DNA of 64,000 nucleotides. Origin: Lachnospiraceae bacterium (GTDB lineage: Bacteria > Bacillota_A > Clostridia > Lachnospirales > Lachnospiraceae). The translations under genes were made by a program, and so were the position numbers. A model generated the notes under the pieces. It was not told the DNA's origin. It worked only from the letters and a program-made list of their open reading frames with translations, and did no database searches. Shown here in pieces: positions 19,397 to 27,980 of this stretch. The DNA lies in contig JAQUUB010000014.1 in assembly GCA_028694115.1 (NCBI GenBank), positions 1 to 64,000 of the forward strand, given 5' to 3'. Numbering within the stretch: the first letter of the stretch is position 1; every line of letters begins with the position of its first letter.

Positions 19397-20407
19397 TTAT
19401 TTCCTGTTTCCTAATCGTTTTCTTTTATCTTCCTGTTTATATGATTTCTTATCTTTTGACTCATATTCTTCATAAGCCTTCACAATTTTTTGTACAAGTG
19501 GATGACGAACAACATCCTTTGATGAAAGATAGCAGAACCCAACATCATCTATTTTCTTAAGCACCCGTTCTGCAATATCAAGTCCAGATATCGCCCCTAT
19601 TGGCAAATCTTTCTGAGTAGAATCACCAGTAATAATTACTTTTGAACCAAAGCCAATTCTGGTCAAAAACATTTTCATCTGTGCAGGTGTTGTATTCTGT
19701 GCTTCATCTAAAATAATGAATGCATTATCTAATGTGCGGCCCCTCATATAAGCCAGAGGAGCCACCTCTATTAATCCTTTTTCCATATTTTTTGCAAAAG
19801 AATCTGCCCCCATAATCTGATAAAGTGCATCATATAAAGGTCTTAAATATGGATCCACTTTACTTTGCAAATCACCAGGTAAAAACCCTAATTTTTCCCC
19901 AGCCTCTATTGCAGGACGTGTCATAATAATACGATTCACTTCGCCATTTTTAAAAGCAGTAATACCCATAGCCATTGCCAGATATGTTTTCCCAGTACCT
20001 GCAGGTCCTACTCCAAATACAATCATTTTTTTGCGTATGGCATCTACATAATCCTTTTGACCAAGTGTTTTAGGCTTAATCGGTTTCCCTTGAATGGTAT
20101 GACAGATACAGTCTTTATCAATTTCTAAAATCATCTCTTCCTTGTCTTCCATTGCAAGTGATAATGCATAATCAACGCTTTGTTCTTGAATTACATTACC
20201 TCTCTTTGAAAGTTCAATTAATTGTTCGAAAACATTTTTCGCTTTCTTTACCGCATTTGGTTCCCCAATTAATTTCAGTGTTCCATCTCTTTCTACAACC
20301 GAAACGTTAATCATTCTTTCAATCTTTTTTATATAAACATCAAACTGTCCAAATACATTTTGAACGTGTTCCATTGGCATTTCCATTGTGATTTCTGATA
20401 TACTCAT
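19397..20407 (-). CDS. phoH: PhoH-family ATPase (PhoH/YbeZ-like)
   Basis: A RecA-fold ATPase thought to work with YbeY in RNA metabolism. An N-terminal KH-like region (residues 1-75) precedes the ATPase domain. Walker A is GPAGTGKT at 134-141, and Walker B is FIILDEAQN, followed by the family motif PAQMKMFLTRIGFGSK and sensor GDSTQKDLP. At 336 residues it is normal. It overlaps yqfD by four bases (ATGA type), which implies translational coupling. The conserved order is yqfC-yqfD-phoH-(pgpH)-ybeY. Confidence 0.95.
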   Translation of the reverse strand: MSISEITMEMPMEHVQNVFGQFDVYIKKIERMINVSVVERDGTLKLIGEPNAVKKAKNVFEQLIELSKRGNVIQEQSVDYALSLAMEDKEEMILEIDKDCICHTIQGKPIKPKTLGQKDYVDAIRKKMIVFGVGPAGTGKTYLAMAMGITAFKNGEVNRIIMTRPAIEAGEKLGFLPGDLQSKVDPYLRPLYDALYQIMGADSFAKNMEKGLIEVAPLAYMRGRTLDNAFIILDEAQNTTPAQMKMFLTRIGFGSKVIITGDSTQKDLPIGAISGLDIAERVLKKIDDVGFCYLSSKDVVRHPLVQKIVKAYEEYESKDKKSYKQEDKRKRLGNRK

Positions 20408-21639
20408 TCACTATTCTCCTCATTGTTTTCCAGAGGTGTCACTACGATTTCCTCCGTATGTTTGCGAATTGTCTGTGGTTTTAATATTGTTAAGGTACCT
20501 TTCCCTATACACTTATCATCAGACAAACTTATTTTAACATTTTTATCTATAATTTGAACACCTTTTTCTTCTAAAGCAAATATAAATTTCTCAAGATTCT
20601 CGTAGCATAGATTTTTCGCTGCCCCTTCCGTGTAAATGGCATCCTTAATTTCATATTCTTTTATGGTCCTGGTATTCGTTGTAATAGGAAGATAAAAAAA
20701 TTCTGATAGTTTGCACTGTTTGGAAACTTCTATTACATCAAATCTCTTAAATGGTTTTTTCCAAATTTCTGTACCTATTTTTTTCCCTAGAATCCAAATG
20801 GTACCATCATATCTTTCTTTTCCCGTATAAATTTTTTTCTTGTATTCCAATGGAAGCTCGTATTCATAGTTACACTTTGTTTTTAATGTAATGTCTCCAT
20901 CTGCTTTTACATAATCACATGTGAGCATCACCTGATAATCATCCATAACGGGAACTGCACCTGATATCAGTACCTGACCTGCCGAAACAGTATCGCCATT
21001 TTTTACTAATGGTTTCCCATTTCTTGTAACTATATTCATAATCACACCGTCATCACTTGCAACCAAATCTGTTACTTCATCTTCCACTTCTTCATCCAAA
21101 TTAATTTCATTTTCTTTAATCTCTATAATAAGACAGGTTCCTTCTACTCTTGCTGATGCCCAAGTAATATCATTATAGTTAGCTCGTAACATCTTTTCAA
21201 TATCTTCACAACAAATATCACTTTTTTTCATTCCATATTCAATCTCATTTTTTTCAAGAAAAGACAAAATCATCTCTGTTGTTCTAGAGTAATTTCCCTC
21301 TACCCGGATATCCCATATGAATAATGACATCAAAAATATAATTAATACAAATAAGAGGATACCAATAAAAAATAATTTTCGCTTTCGATACCGATGCATA
21401 AAAAAAGGCAGTCCATATTTTTCTTCAATGGCTACCTTTGTTCTTGTTTTCTTTACGATTGTTTTTAGTCGAAAAAAAGATTTTCGATTCATGTATAAAA
21501 TATAAAATTTTCCGTGGTTCTCTACGCCCCAAACCTTTATGTTGTGATTGCCGCAAAGATTGATAAAACGTTCTGCGGAAAATCCCGTCACCTTAACTTT
21601 TATATACCCTCGAAACCAATTCAAAACCCTTGTTGCCAA
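20404..21639 (-). CDS. yqfD: Sporulation protein YqfD
   Basis: YqfD is a membrane protein of the sporulation programme, sigma-E controlled in Bacillus. The protein has an N-terminal cytosolic segment starting VLNWFRGYIKVKVTG, one strong transmembrane helix near residues 92-112 and a long extracytoplasmic part. The last includes the POTRA-like stretch that follows WDIRVEGN. Length 411 is usual. The start is a TTG with GGAGGTGAT six bases upstream, which is a convincing site. It follows yqfC after four bases and overlaps phoH by four. Confidence 0.92.
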   Translation of the reverse strand: MATRVLNWFRGYIKVKVTGFSAERFINLCGNHNIKVWGVENHGKFYILYMNRKSFFRLKTIVKKTRTKVAIEEKYGLPFFMHRYRKRKLFFIGILLFVLIIFLMSLFIWDIRVEGNYSRTTEMILSFLEKNEIEYGMKKSDICCEDIEKMLRANYNDITWASARVEGTCLIIEIKENEINLDEEVEDEVTDLVASDDGVIMNIVTRNGKPLVKNGDTVSAGQVLISGAVPVMDDYQVMLTCDYVKADGDITLKTKCNYEYELPLEYKKKIYTGKERYDGTIWILGKKIGTEIWKKPFKRFDVIEVSKQCKLSEFFYLPITTNTRTIKEYEIKDAIYTEGAAKNLCYENLEKFIFALEEKGVQIIDKNVKISLSDDKCIGKGTLTILKPQTIRKHTEEIVVTPLENNEENSE

Positions 21640-21643
21640 GGTA

Positions 21644-21937
21644 TCACCTCCAACTAATCATTTTAATATTTCCACTGATTTTCATATCTTCATTGGTATA
21701 ATAGTCAATGGACAAAGATTCCCCTTCAATGATAATCTGGCAGGTTTTTGTCTGCAAAACAATATAAACACAGGTATACTCAAGGATTCCCTTATAATTC
21801 TCAATATAAAGGTCACTATTACCTGTAATCGTAAGAATGGCGGACCCTAACATCAGATCTTTGGGTAAATTAAGAGACTCTACCATTGCTACTTTTCTTT
21901 TTGAATTTTTTAATAGTTCCGTTTTTTTCTTATCCAT
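21644..21937 (-). CDS. yqfC: Sporulation protein YqfC
   Basis: A 97-residue protein of the YabP/YqfC family, which acts in the mother cell during sporulation. ESLNLPKDLMLGSAILTITG and YIENYKGILEY match the family core, and the N-terminal length agrees with Bacillus YqfC. That supports the ATG at 21937 even though no ribosome site precedes it. A sigma-E-like promoter ends only five bases upstream of this ATG (see separate entry). It heads the yqfC-yqfD-phoH run. Confidence 0.9.
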   Translation of the reverse strand: MDKKKTELLKNSKRKVAMVESLNLPKDLMLGSAILTITGNSDLYIENYKGILEYTCVYIVLQTKTCQIIIEGESLSIDYYTNEDMKISGNIKMISWR

Positions 21938-21942
21938 AGGAA

Positions 21943-21971
21943 ATTATACGTTTTTAAACCTACGAATATGA
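21943..21971 (-). promoter_or_regulatory. Putative sigma-E-like promoter of yqfC
   Basis: On the minus strand TCATATT (21965-21971) fits the sigma-E -35 consensus, and CGTATAAT (21943-21950), 14 bases later, fits its -10 at about six of eight positions. yqfC is sigma-E controlled in Bacillus. The -35 abuts the pdp stop, and the -10 ends five bases before the yqfC ATG. Confidence 0.45.
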
Positions 21972-23279
21972 CTATGACGTAATAATTCCTCTAATAAATT
22001 TTCTTTTTTCAACTGGTTCTTCTGAAAAATGATACGCTTTTAAAAAACGATTTTTTGCATCTAGCATTTTATTTTGATCATTTCCATATATCGTTGCAAG
22101 ACTTTCGCCAGTCTTAACTTCATCACCAACCTTTTTGTGAAGTACCAGACCAACAGATAAATCAATGACACTTTCCTTTGTTTCTCTGCCACCTCCAAGA
22201 ATCAAAGAGCAGATACCGATTTCATCACAGGTAATGTGATGTACATGCCCAGTTACTGTAGATGGAATTTCTTCTATATAATTTGCCTGTGGCAAGAGAC
22301 TGGTATCAAAAACCGCCTGTCCATCTCCGCCCTGGGCTTCCACAAATTCTGCAAGTTTCTTAAGAGCAGTTCCATTTGTAACTGTCTCTAAGAGCATTTC
22401 TCTTCCTATTTCAACGGAATCCGCCTTTTTAGCAGCTAATAGCATATAAGATCCAAGTGTTACACAAAGTTCAAGTAAATCCTTGCAACCTTCTCCACTT
22501 AAAGTTTCAATTGCTTCCTTTACCTCTAGCGCATTTCCAACTGCATGGCCTAAAGGCTGATCCATATCCGAAATAACAGCAACCGTATTTCTACCTGCCA
22601 TTGTCCCAATACGAACCATTTTTTCTGCTAAGGCAAAAGAATCTTCTTCTGTTTTCATGAATGCTCCACTGCCTGTTTTTACATCCAGTACAATTGCATC
22701 TGCGCCAGCAGCAATCTTTTTGCTCATAATACTGGATGCGATTAGAGACATATTTTCAACCGTTCCAGTCACATCTCTAAGCGCATATAACTTCTTATCT
22801 GCTGGTGCAAGATCGGCTGTTTGTCCCATAATTGCAATTTTTATTCGATTTACATTTTCTATAAATTGTCTGGTAGAAATTTCTGTAGAAAAACCTTTGA
22901 AGGATTCCAGCTTATCGATGGTTCCTCCAGTATGTCCAAGACCTCTTCCGCTCATCTTTGCAACAGAAACACCACATGCTGCAACCATTGGAGTCAAAAC
23001 AAGAGAAGTTTTATCACCGACTCCACCGGTAGAATGCTTGTCTACTTTTATCCCTTCTATTGCAGATAAATCAAGAATATCGCCACTTCCTGCCATAGCC
23101 ATTGTTAAATCTACTGTTTCGCGATCATCCATACCTTTAAAAAAGATTGCCATCATCATCGCCGACATTTGATAATCAGGAATTTCTCCATTCGTAAAGC
23201 CGTTTACCATATACTGTATTTCTTCTGTATTCAAAGAGTTCCCGCTTCTCTTTTTCAAAATCAAATCGTACATTCTCAT
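21972..23279 (-). CDS. pdp: Pyrimidine-nucleoside phosphorylase
   Basis: The enzyme cleaves uridine, deoxyuridine or thymidine with phosphate in nucleoside salvage. The N-terminus [13 protein letters not shown] is characteristic. The glycosyltransferase family 3 phosphate and substrate motifs [13 protein letters not shown] and [17 protein letters not shown] are intact. At 435 residues it matches the Pdp/DeoA class; Pdp is preferred for Firmicutes. It lies 32 bases after rlmH. Its leader carries the repeated element at 23282-23312. In that leader an out-of-frame ATG GTA TGA lies directly ahead of the start, with its TGA overlapping the pdp ATG. Confidence 0.93.
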   Translation of the reverse strand: MRMYDLILKKRSGNSLNTEEIQYMVNGFTNGEIPDYQMSAMMMAIFFKGMDDRETVDLTMAMAGSGDILDLSAIEGIKVDKHSTGGVGDKTSLVLTPMVAACGVSVAKMSGRGLGHTGGTIDKLESFKGFSTEISTRQFIENVNRIKIAIMGQTADLAPADKKLYALRDVTGTVENMSLIASSIMSKKIAAGADAIVLDVKTGSGAFMKTEEDSFALAEKMVRIGTMAGRNTVAVISDMDQPLGHAVGNALEVKEAIETLSGEGCKDLLELCVTLGSYMLLAAKKADSVEIGREMLLETVTNGTALKKLAEFVEAQGGDGQAVFDTSLLPQANYIEEIPSTVTGHVHHITCDEIGICSLILGGGRETKESVIDLSVGLVLHKKVGDEVKTGESLATIYGNDQNKMLDAKNRFLKAYHFSEEPVEKRKFIRGIITS

Positions 23280-23281
23280 AC

Positions 23282-23312
23282 CATTTTACTCCCATCTGCA
23301 TACTTTTCACAC
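23282..23312 (-). repeat. Leader repeat element, copy 1 (upstream of pdp)
   Basis: Minus strand reads GTATGCAGATGGGAGTAAAATG within this span. It matches the copies at 32012-32045 and 37173-37205 over the GCAGATGGG(A/T)GT(A/G)AAATG core. The hairpin half is degenerate here (GTGTGAAAAGTATGC). The GGGAG serves as ribosome site for pdp. Confidence 0.6.
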
Positions 23313-23791
23313 TATTTATGGTAAGGTTCATGTTTCATAATTCGATAGCTTCTGTATATTTGTTCTAGTAAAATGACACGCATTAATTGATGTGGAAATG
23401 TCATATCAGAAAAGCTCAATTTAAAATCCGACTTTTTACATACGTCGGAATGTAATCCTATAGAGCCACCAATAATAAATGTAATATGACTATCACCCTG
23501 AACACCAATACTCTCTATCTTTTTTGATAATTCCTCTGAGCTTAACTTCGTACCATTAATCTCCAATGTTACTACATAACTATTCTCTGGAATTTTCTTT
23601 AAAATCCGTTCACCTTCTACTGCACGAATTTGTTCATCAATCGCTGATGATGCTTTATCAGGAGTTTTTTCATCTGATACTTCTACAATTTCCAATTTGC
23701 AATATTTTGTTAATCGTTTGGAATATTCAGCAATTGCATCTGTAAAATATTTTTCTTTAATTTTCCCTACCACAATTAAGGTAATCCGCAT
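23312..23791 (-). CDS. rlmH: 23S rRNA (pseudouridine1915-N3)-methyltransferase RlmH
   Basis: A SPOUT methyltransferase that modifies pseudouridine 1915 in helix 69 of 23S rRNA. MRITLIVVGKIKEKYF opens the protein. The SAM-binding knot shows FIIGGSIGL and the conserved tail YRIMKHEPYHK. I chose the ATG at 23791, which gives 159 residues, the normal length. AGGA lies about 11 bases upstream. Longer in-frame starts would overlap the preceding zinc-ribbon gene and add non-conserved sequence. Confidence 0.96.
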   Translation of the reverse strand: MRITLIVVGKIKEKYFTDAIAEYSKRLTKYCKLEIVEVSDEKTPDKASSAIDEQIRAVEGERILKKIPENSYVVTLEINGTKLSSEELSKKIESIGVQGDSHITFIIGGSIGLHSDVCKKSDFKLSFSDMTFPHQLMRVILLEQIYRSYRIMKHEPYHK

Positions 23792-23804
23792 ACTTTTTAC
23801 GATC

Positions 23805-24527
23805 CTATTCAAAAAACTCGTGGAATAAATCATCCGAAATTTTATCAAGAAAAGAATCTTCTAAATCAGAATATTTTGAACAAATCTTTTCTTTGATATT
23901 ATCAATCCTCTTATAATATTTATCCATGTCATCCATTGCCTCTTCATCACCAGAAAAAGCATCCTCATCAATGTTCTCTGACTGAAAAGATGCAAGAAAC
24001 CATTCTTTGATATCCGATTGTAACTGTTCTTCAATATCCGCTTCCAGGGATAAATTTTTAGCTGTCTGGAATGATTTGATCCCATATATTAAAAATACAG
24101 CAAATAATAATGTCATAACACCATAGCTTAAATACTTGATATTACTTGCAAGATGGAGTGGTAAAATTCCTGTTATAATGAGAATCATTACAACAAGGCC
24201 AACACCGCCAACAATAACAAGTGTCCATGCAGAGGATAAGCATTCTTCTGCCCTTTGAGCACTTGAACGGTAAACCTTCGATTTCACATGATCTTCTTCT
24301 AGAACCTCTATAGCCTCTGATATGGTATCAATTGGGTCTTCATCCTGATCTTTTATTTTATCTAACATATCCGTATGATTATTTGCCCATTCAACGAATT
24401 TTTCATCAGCTAATTCATTTTTCTTAGGTTCTTCTGTTGAAAGCTCTTCAACTAAGGGTAAATGGCAATCAAAGCACTCCGTAATTCCCTCTCGATATTC
24501 ATTTCTACATTGTGGACACCATGCCAT
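23805..24527 (-). CDS. Zinc-ribbon membrane protein of unknown function
   Basis: I do not recognise a named family. The 240-residue protein starts with a zinc ribbon (CPQC near residue 4 and CFDC near 18). An acidic region follows, then two transmembrane helices (about residues 102-125 and 133-152) and an acidic cytosolic tail of about 85 residues. Ribosome site GAGGAAA precedes the ATG. It lies between the Dabb protein gene and rlmH with short gaps, so it is probably cotranscribed with rlmH and pdp. Comparable zinc-ribbon membrane proteins are common and uncharacterised in Lachnospiraceae. Confidence 0.75.
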   Translation of the reverse strand: MAWCPQCRNEYREGITECFDCHLPLVEELSTEEPKKNELADEKFVEWANNHTDMLDKIKDQDEDPIDTISEAIEVLEEDHVKSKVYRSSAQRAEECLSSAWTLVIVGGVGLVVMILIITGILPLHLASNIKYLSYGVMTLLFAVFLIYGIKSFQTAKNLSLEADIEEQLQSDIKEWFLASFQSENIDEDAFSGDEEAMDDMDKYYKRIDNIKEKICSKYSDLEDSFLDKISDDLFHEFFE

Positions 24528-24559
24528 TGTGTTTCCTCACTTTTCCCTGTATTTTTTAT

Positions 24560-24853
24560 TTAGTAATCAAAGCAAACTCTGTCTTGTGTCTTACTCTTTA
24601 CATAAGTAGCGGCTTCTATATGAGCTGGATGGATCTGATATCCATTTAAAGCCTCTATGGTTTCAAAGGTGCCATATAACATTAAATCGCGGTTGCTTGA
24701 TTCTAATTCATTTATGATGACTTTCAAATCAATGACACCTGGAACCTGGCTTGTAACTGCTTCTAATTTTTCCTTAATCAGACGTCCAGCTTCCGTTCTC
24801 TCTTTTTCTGATAATTCATCCTTAAAATTCCACATAACGATATGTGTTGTCAT
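24560..24853 (-). CDS. Dabb (stress-responsive A/B barrel) domain protein
   Basis: A 97-residue single-domain protein. THIVMWNFKDELSEKER opens the Dabb fold, and the IDLKVIINE and DLMLYGTFETIEALNGYQIHP segments complete the dimeric alpha/beta barrel. Members are small stress-related or cyclase-like proteins, and no reaction can be assigned. A GGAGGTGTCATT precedes the ATG. It lies 33 bases downstream of nfnB. Confidence 0.88.
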   Translation of the reverse strand: MTTHIVMWNFKDELSEKERTEAGRLIKEKLEAVTSQVPGVIDLKVIINELESSNRDLMLYGTFETIEALNGYQIHPAHIEAATYVKSKTQDRVCFDY

Positions 24854-24886
24854 AATGACACCTCCAATTTAATTCCTATTTTATGT

Positions 24887-26269
24887 CTATTTGCTTAAAA
24901 ACTCATCAATTCCTTTGGCACCAGCTTTTCCAGCTCCCATTGCAAGAATAACGGTAGCTGCACCTGTAACGGCATCTCCACCTGCATAAACGCCTTCTTT
25001 TGATGTTTTTCCAAATTCTTCATCTGCAACGATACACTGCCATTTATTTACTTCTAATCCATCTGTTGTGGAAGAAATCAATGGATTTGGAGATGTTCCA
25101 AGTGACATAATAACGGTATCAACAGTAATTACGAACTCAGATCCTTTTTTCTCAACAGGACGTCTTCTTCCTGATGCATCTGGTTCACCTAATTCCATCT
25201 TGACACATTTCATTCCATTTACCCAACCGTTCTCATCCGTTAATATTTCTACGGGATTTGTAAGTAAATCAAATATAATGCCCTCTTGTTTTGCATGATG
25301 AACTTCTTCTACTCTGGCTGGAAGCTCTTCTTCACTTCTACGGTACACAATATGTACCTCTGCACCTAAACGTAATGCTGTTCTGGCAGCATCCATAGCA
25401 ACATTTCCACCACCTACTACAGCTACTTTATTACCTCTCATAATTGGGGTGTCAAAGGTTTCATCAAATGCTTTCATCAGATTATTTCTTGTTAAATACT
25501 CATTTGCTGAGAAAACACCATTTGCCTGTTCTCCTGGAATTCCCATAAATTTAGGAAGTCCTGCACCTGATCCAATAAATACTGCATCAAATCCCTCTTC
25601 TGATAATAAGCCGTCAATGGTAGTTGATTTACCAATTACCACATTTGTTTCAATCTTAACTCCTAATGCTTTCACATTTTCAATTTCAGTTTTTACAACA
25701 GTTTCCTTTGGTAAACGAAATTCTGGAATTCCATAAACAAGTACTCCGCCTGCTTCATGAAGTGCCTCAAAAATAGTTACTTCATACCCCTTCTTTGCTA
25801 AATCGCCTGCACAAGTAAGTCCTGCAGGGCCCGAACCAATTACGGCTACCTTTTTCCCATTTTTATTTGGATTTACTTCTGGCTTCACATTATGCTCTCT
25901 TGCATAGTCCGCTACATATCTTTCCAGTTTACCAATAGAAACAGGCTCTCCTTTAATTCCACGGATACATTTCCCTTCACATTGACTTTCCTGAGGACAA
26001 ACACGACCACATACTGCTGGCAATGCGGAAGACTCGCCAATCACTTTACTTGCTGCTACAATGTCACCTTTTTTGATACAGTCAATAAATCCAGGTATAT
26101 TAATTGCAACTGGACATCCAGGAATACATTTTGCATTCTGACATCCAATACATCTACTTGCTTCTTCTTTTGCTTCTTCATCATTATATCCAAGGCAAAC
26201 TTCTTCAAAATTTGCTGCTCTTACTTTGGGATCCTGTTCTCTTACAGGAGTTTTCTTTAAAACGTCCAT
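24887..26269 (-). CDS. nfnB: NADP-reducing ferredoxin:NAD oxidoreductase large subunit (NfnB / GltA-like)
   Basis: With NfnA this subunit forms the electron-bifurcating NADH-dependent reduced ferredoxin:NADP+ oxidoreductase of anaerobes, a cytosolic flavoprotein. An N-terminal iron-sulfur domain has CIGCxxxxCxxGCPV and CGRVCPQ clusters. FAD binding is at VAVIGSGPAGLTCAGDLA, and the NADPH Rossmann motif is VAVVGGGNVAMDAAR with the HIVYRRSEEELPAR loop. A GltB-free glutamate synthase small chain is the other annotation, but the adjacent NfnA makes Nfn the better call. I chose the ATG at 26269 (460 residues), preceded by AAAGGA, over an ATG eight codons upstream that overlaps the nfnA stop. Confidence 0.88.
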   Translation of the reverse strand: MDVLKKTPVREQDPKVRAANFEEVCLGYNDEEAKEEASRCIGCQNAKCIPGCPVAINIPGFIDCIKKGDIVAASKVIGESSALPAVCGRVCPQESQCEGKCIRGIKGEPVSIGKLERYVADYAREHNVKPEVNPNKNGKKVAVIGSGPAGLTCAGDLAKKGYEVTIFEALHEAGGVLVYGIPEFRLPKETVVKTEIENVKALGVKIETNVVIGKSTTIDGLLSEEGFDAVFIGSGAGLPKFMGIPGEQANGVFSANEYLTRNNLMKAFDETFDTPIMRGNKVAVVGGGNVAMDAARTALRLGAEVHIVYRRSEEELPARVEEVHHAKQEGIIFDLLTNPVEILTDENGWVNGMKCVKMELGEPDASGRRRPVEKKGSEFVITVDTVIMSLGTSPNPLISSTTDGLEVNKWQCIVADEEFGKTSKEGVYAGGDAVTGAATVILAMGAGKAGAKGIDEFLSK

Positions 26270-26292
26270 TTTGTTATCCTTTCTTTTATCCA

Positions 26293-27177
26293 TTAATCAT
26301 TGCAGTTTCCACATCCACCATGATGGGTATCGCCTTCCTGAACTTTAAGAAGTGCTCTTCCCTCTTGTGTTTTATATAACTGCTGACGTTTCATTGCCTG
26401 ATCAAAATCAACCTTATGTCCATCAAACTCTGGTCCATCAACACACGCAAATTTAACCTGACCATCTACTGTCAGACGACAAGCTCCACACATACCTGTT
26501 CCATCCACCATAATGGGGTTCATAGAAACAATCGTTGGAAGATTTAATTCTTTTGTAAGCAAGCAGACAAATTTCATCATAATCATAGGTCCGATTGCTA
26601 CGCAGAAATCATATTTCTTGCCTTCGTTATTAACAAGATCCTTGATTACTTCTGTAACCATTCCACTTCTACCATAAGAACCATCATCTGTTGTCACATA
26701 TAAATTACCTGCAACAGCTTCCATTTCTTTTTCAAGAATTAGTAAGTCTTTGTTTTTAGATCCAACAATAACATCTGCAGCAATTCCATTTTCGTGAAGC
26801 CATTTCACCTGTGGATATACAGGAGCTGTACCAACACCACCAGCTACAAATAATATCTTTTTATCTTTAAGAGAAGCCATATCCTCGTGGATAAATTCCG
26901 ATGCACAACCTAATGGGCCTGTGAAGTCACTAAAGAAATCACCTGCCTGTAAATAAGACATTTTCTCAGTCGATGCACCTACGATTTGAAATACAATCGT
27001 TACGGTTCCTTTTTCTCTATTATAGTCACAAATAGTTAGTGGAATACGTTCTCCCTTGCTATCCATTTTTACAATTATAAACTGTCCTGGTTCACAGTGT
27101 TTAGCCACTCTCGGAGCTTCCACATCCATAAGAAAAATCTTATCGGCTAATTTCTCTGCTTTTAAAATCTTGTACAT
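26293..27177 (-). CDS. nfnA: NADP-reducing ferredoxin:NAD oxidoreductase small subunit (NfnA)
   Basis: The NAD(H)- and FAD-binding subunit of Nfn, similar to dihydroorotate dehydrogenase electron transfer subunit PyrK. An FNR-like fold shows the FAD motif ERIPLTICDYN, the nucleotide motif FVAGGVGTAPVYPQ and a [2Fe-2S] site near the C-terminus (GTGMCGACRLTV with a later CVDG). I chose the ATG at 27177 (294 residues) because GAGGAG lies seven bases upstream. It is divergent from xpt across 177 bases. nfnA and nfnB are adjacent, as expected for a bifurcating complex. Confidence 0.9.
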   Translation of the reverse strand: MYKILKAEKLADKIFLMDVEAPRVAKHCEPGQFIIVKMDSKGERIPLTICDYNREKGTVTIVFQIVGASTEKMSYLQAGDFFSDFTGPLGCASEFIHEDMASLKDKKILFVAGGVGTAPVYPQVKWLHENGIAADVIVGSKNKDLLILEKEMEAVAGNLYVTTDDGSYGRSGMVTEVIKDLVNNEGKKYDFCVAIGPMIMMKFVCLLTKELNLPTIVSMNPIMVDGTGMCGACRLTVDGQVKFACVDGPEFDGHKVDFDQAMKRQQLYKTQEGRALLKVQEGDTHHGGCGNCND

Positions 27178-27277
27178 AACTTCTCTCCTCTTAGTCAATA
27201 TTTCACCACTACATTACAATTCAATACAAATACACGTGATTTGTGTAAGTAATACTTTAAATATAATAATTCAAATG

Positions 27278-27306
27278 TGGAAAAAAGGCAATAGTTAGTG
27301 TATAAT
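27278..27306 (+). promoter_or_regulatory. Putative sigma-A promoter of xpt
   Basis: TGGAAA (27278-27283) and a perfect TATAAT (27301-27306) are separated by 17 bases. This puts the start about 42 bases before the xpt GTG. A small GTTCT/AGAAC hairpin follows in the leader. I see no purine-riboswitch consensus. Confidence 0.6.
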
Positions 27307-27354
27307 AAGAAAAAACGAATGAGTTCTAAAAGAACCCAGAATGGAGTGACTAAC

Positions 27355-27930
27355 GTGCAATTACTTAAGGATAAGATTTTATCAGAGGGGAAAGCAATTA
27401 ATGAAGATATTCTAAAAGTAGATAGCTTTATTAATCATCAAGTTGACCCTGATTTAATGGATGCGATTGCAAAAGAATTCGCATCACACTTTAGTGGAAA
27501 AGGAATTACTAAAGTCGTTACAATAGAGAGTTCTGGAATAGCTCCTGCTCTTTTTACTGCCAAAGAGCTTGGTGTTCCCATGGTCGTATTCAAAAAGCAA
27601 CCATCAAAAGTATTAAATAGTAATTATTTTCATACAATTGTTACTTCTTTTACAAAAGGAACCTCTTATGAATTGACATTATCAAAGGACTATATTAACG
27701 AAACCGATCACGTACTTATTATTGATGATTTTCTTGCAAATGGCGAGGCAGCGACTGGAGCAATCCGTTTACTGCGTTTAGCACATGCAACCGTTGCTGG
27801 TGTTGGTATTTTAATAGAAAAAAGTTTTCAGCCAGGACGTGAAAAATTATTAGAATCAGGAATTGAAGTTTATTCTCTGGCACGTATTCAAAATCTTGGA
27901 AAAGACTTAATTACATTTGTTGAAGACTAA
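27355..27930 (+). CDS. xpt: Xanthine phosphoribosyltransferase
   Basis: Xpt salvages xanthine to XMP using [28 protein letters not shown] matches the family N-terminus (quoted portion starts one residue after the initiator). The PRPP loop [16 protein letters not shown] is intact. I chose the GTG at 27355 (191 residues, normal length) because GGAGTG lies six bases before it; the open frame extends further upstream without support. It is the only convincing plus-strand gene in the window and is flanked by its own promoter and a strong terminator, so it is monocistronic. Confidence 0.95.
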   Translation: MQLLKDKILSEGKAINEDILKVDSFINHQVDPDLMDAIAKEFASHFSGKGITKVVTIESSGIAPALFTAKELGVPMVVFKKQPSKVLNSNYFHTIVTSFTKGTSYELTLSKDYINETDHVLIIDDFLANGEAATGAIRLLRLAHATVAGVGILIEKSFQPGREKLLESGIEVYSLARIQNLGKDLITFVED

Positions 27931-27934
27931 AGCA

Positions 27935-27977
27935 ACAGGACAGTTACACATCAATTTGTGTAACTGTCCTGTTTTTT
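27935..27977 (+). terminator. Strong intrinsic terminator of xpt
   Basis: A perfect 16-bp stem (arms 27935-27950 and 27957-27972) with a six-base loop is followed by TTTTTT. It lies four bases after the xpt stop. It may also help to separate the convergent ATP-grasp gene. Confidence 0.93.
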
Positions 27978-27980
27978 ATC

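Noticed and set aside
27228..27250. Imperfect inverted repeat around CACGTG in the nfnA-xpt gap
   Set aside because: The arms are offset by one base and do not fit a known Rex or purine regulator consensus.
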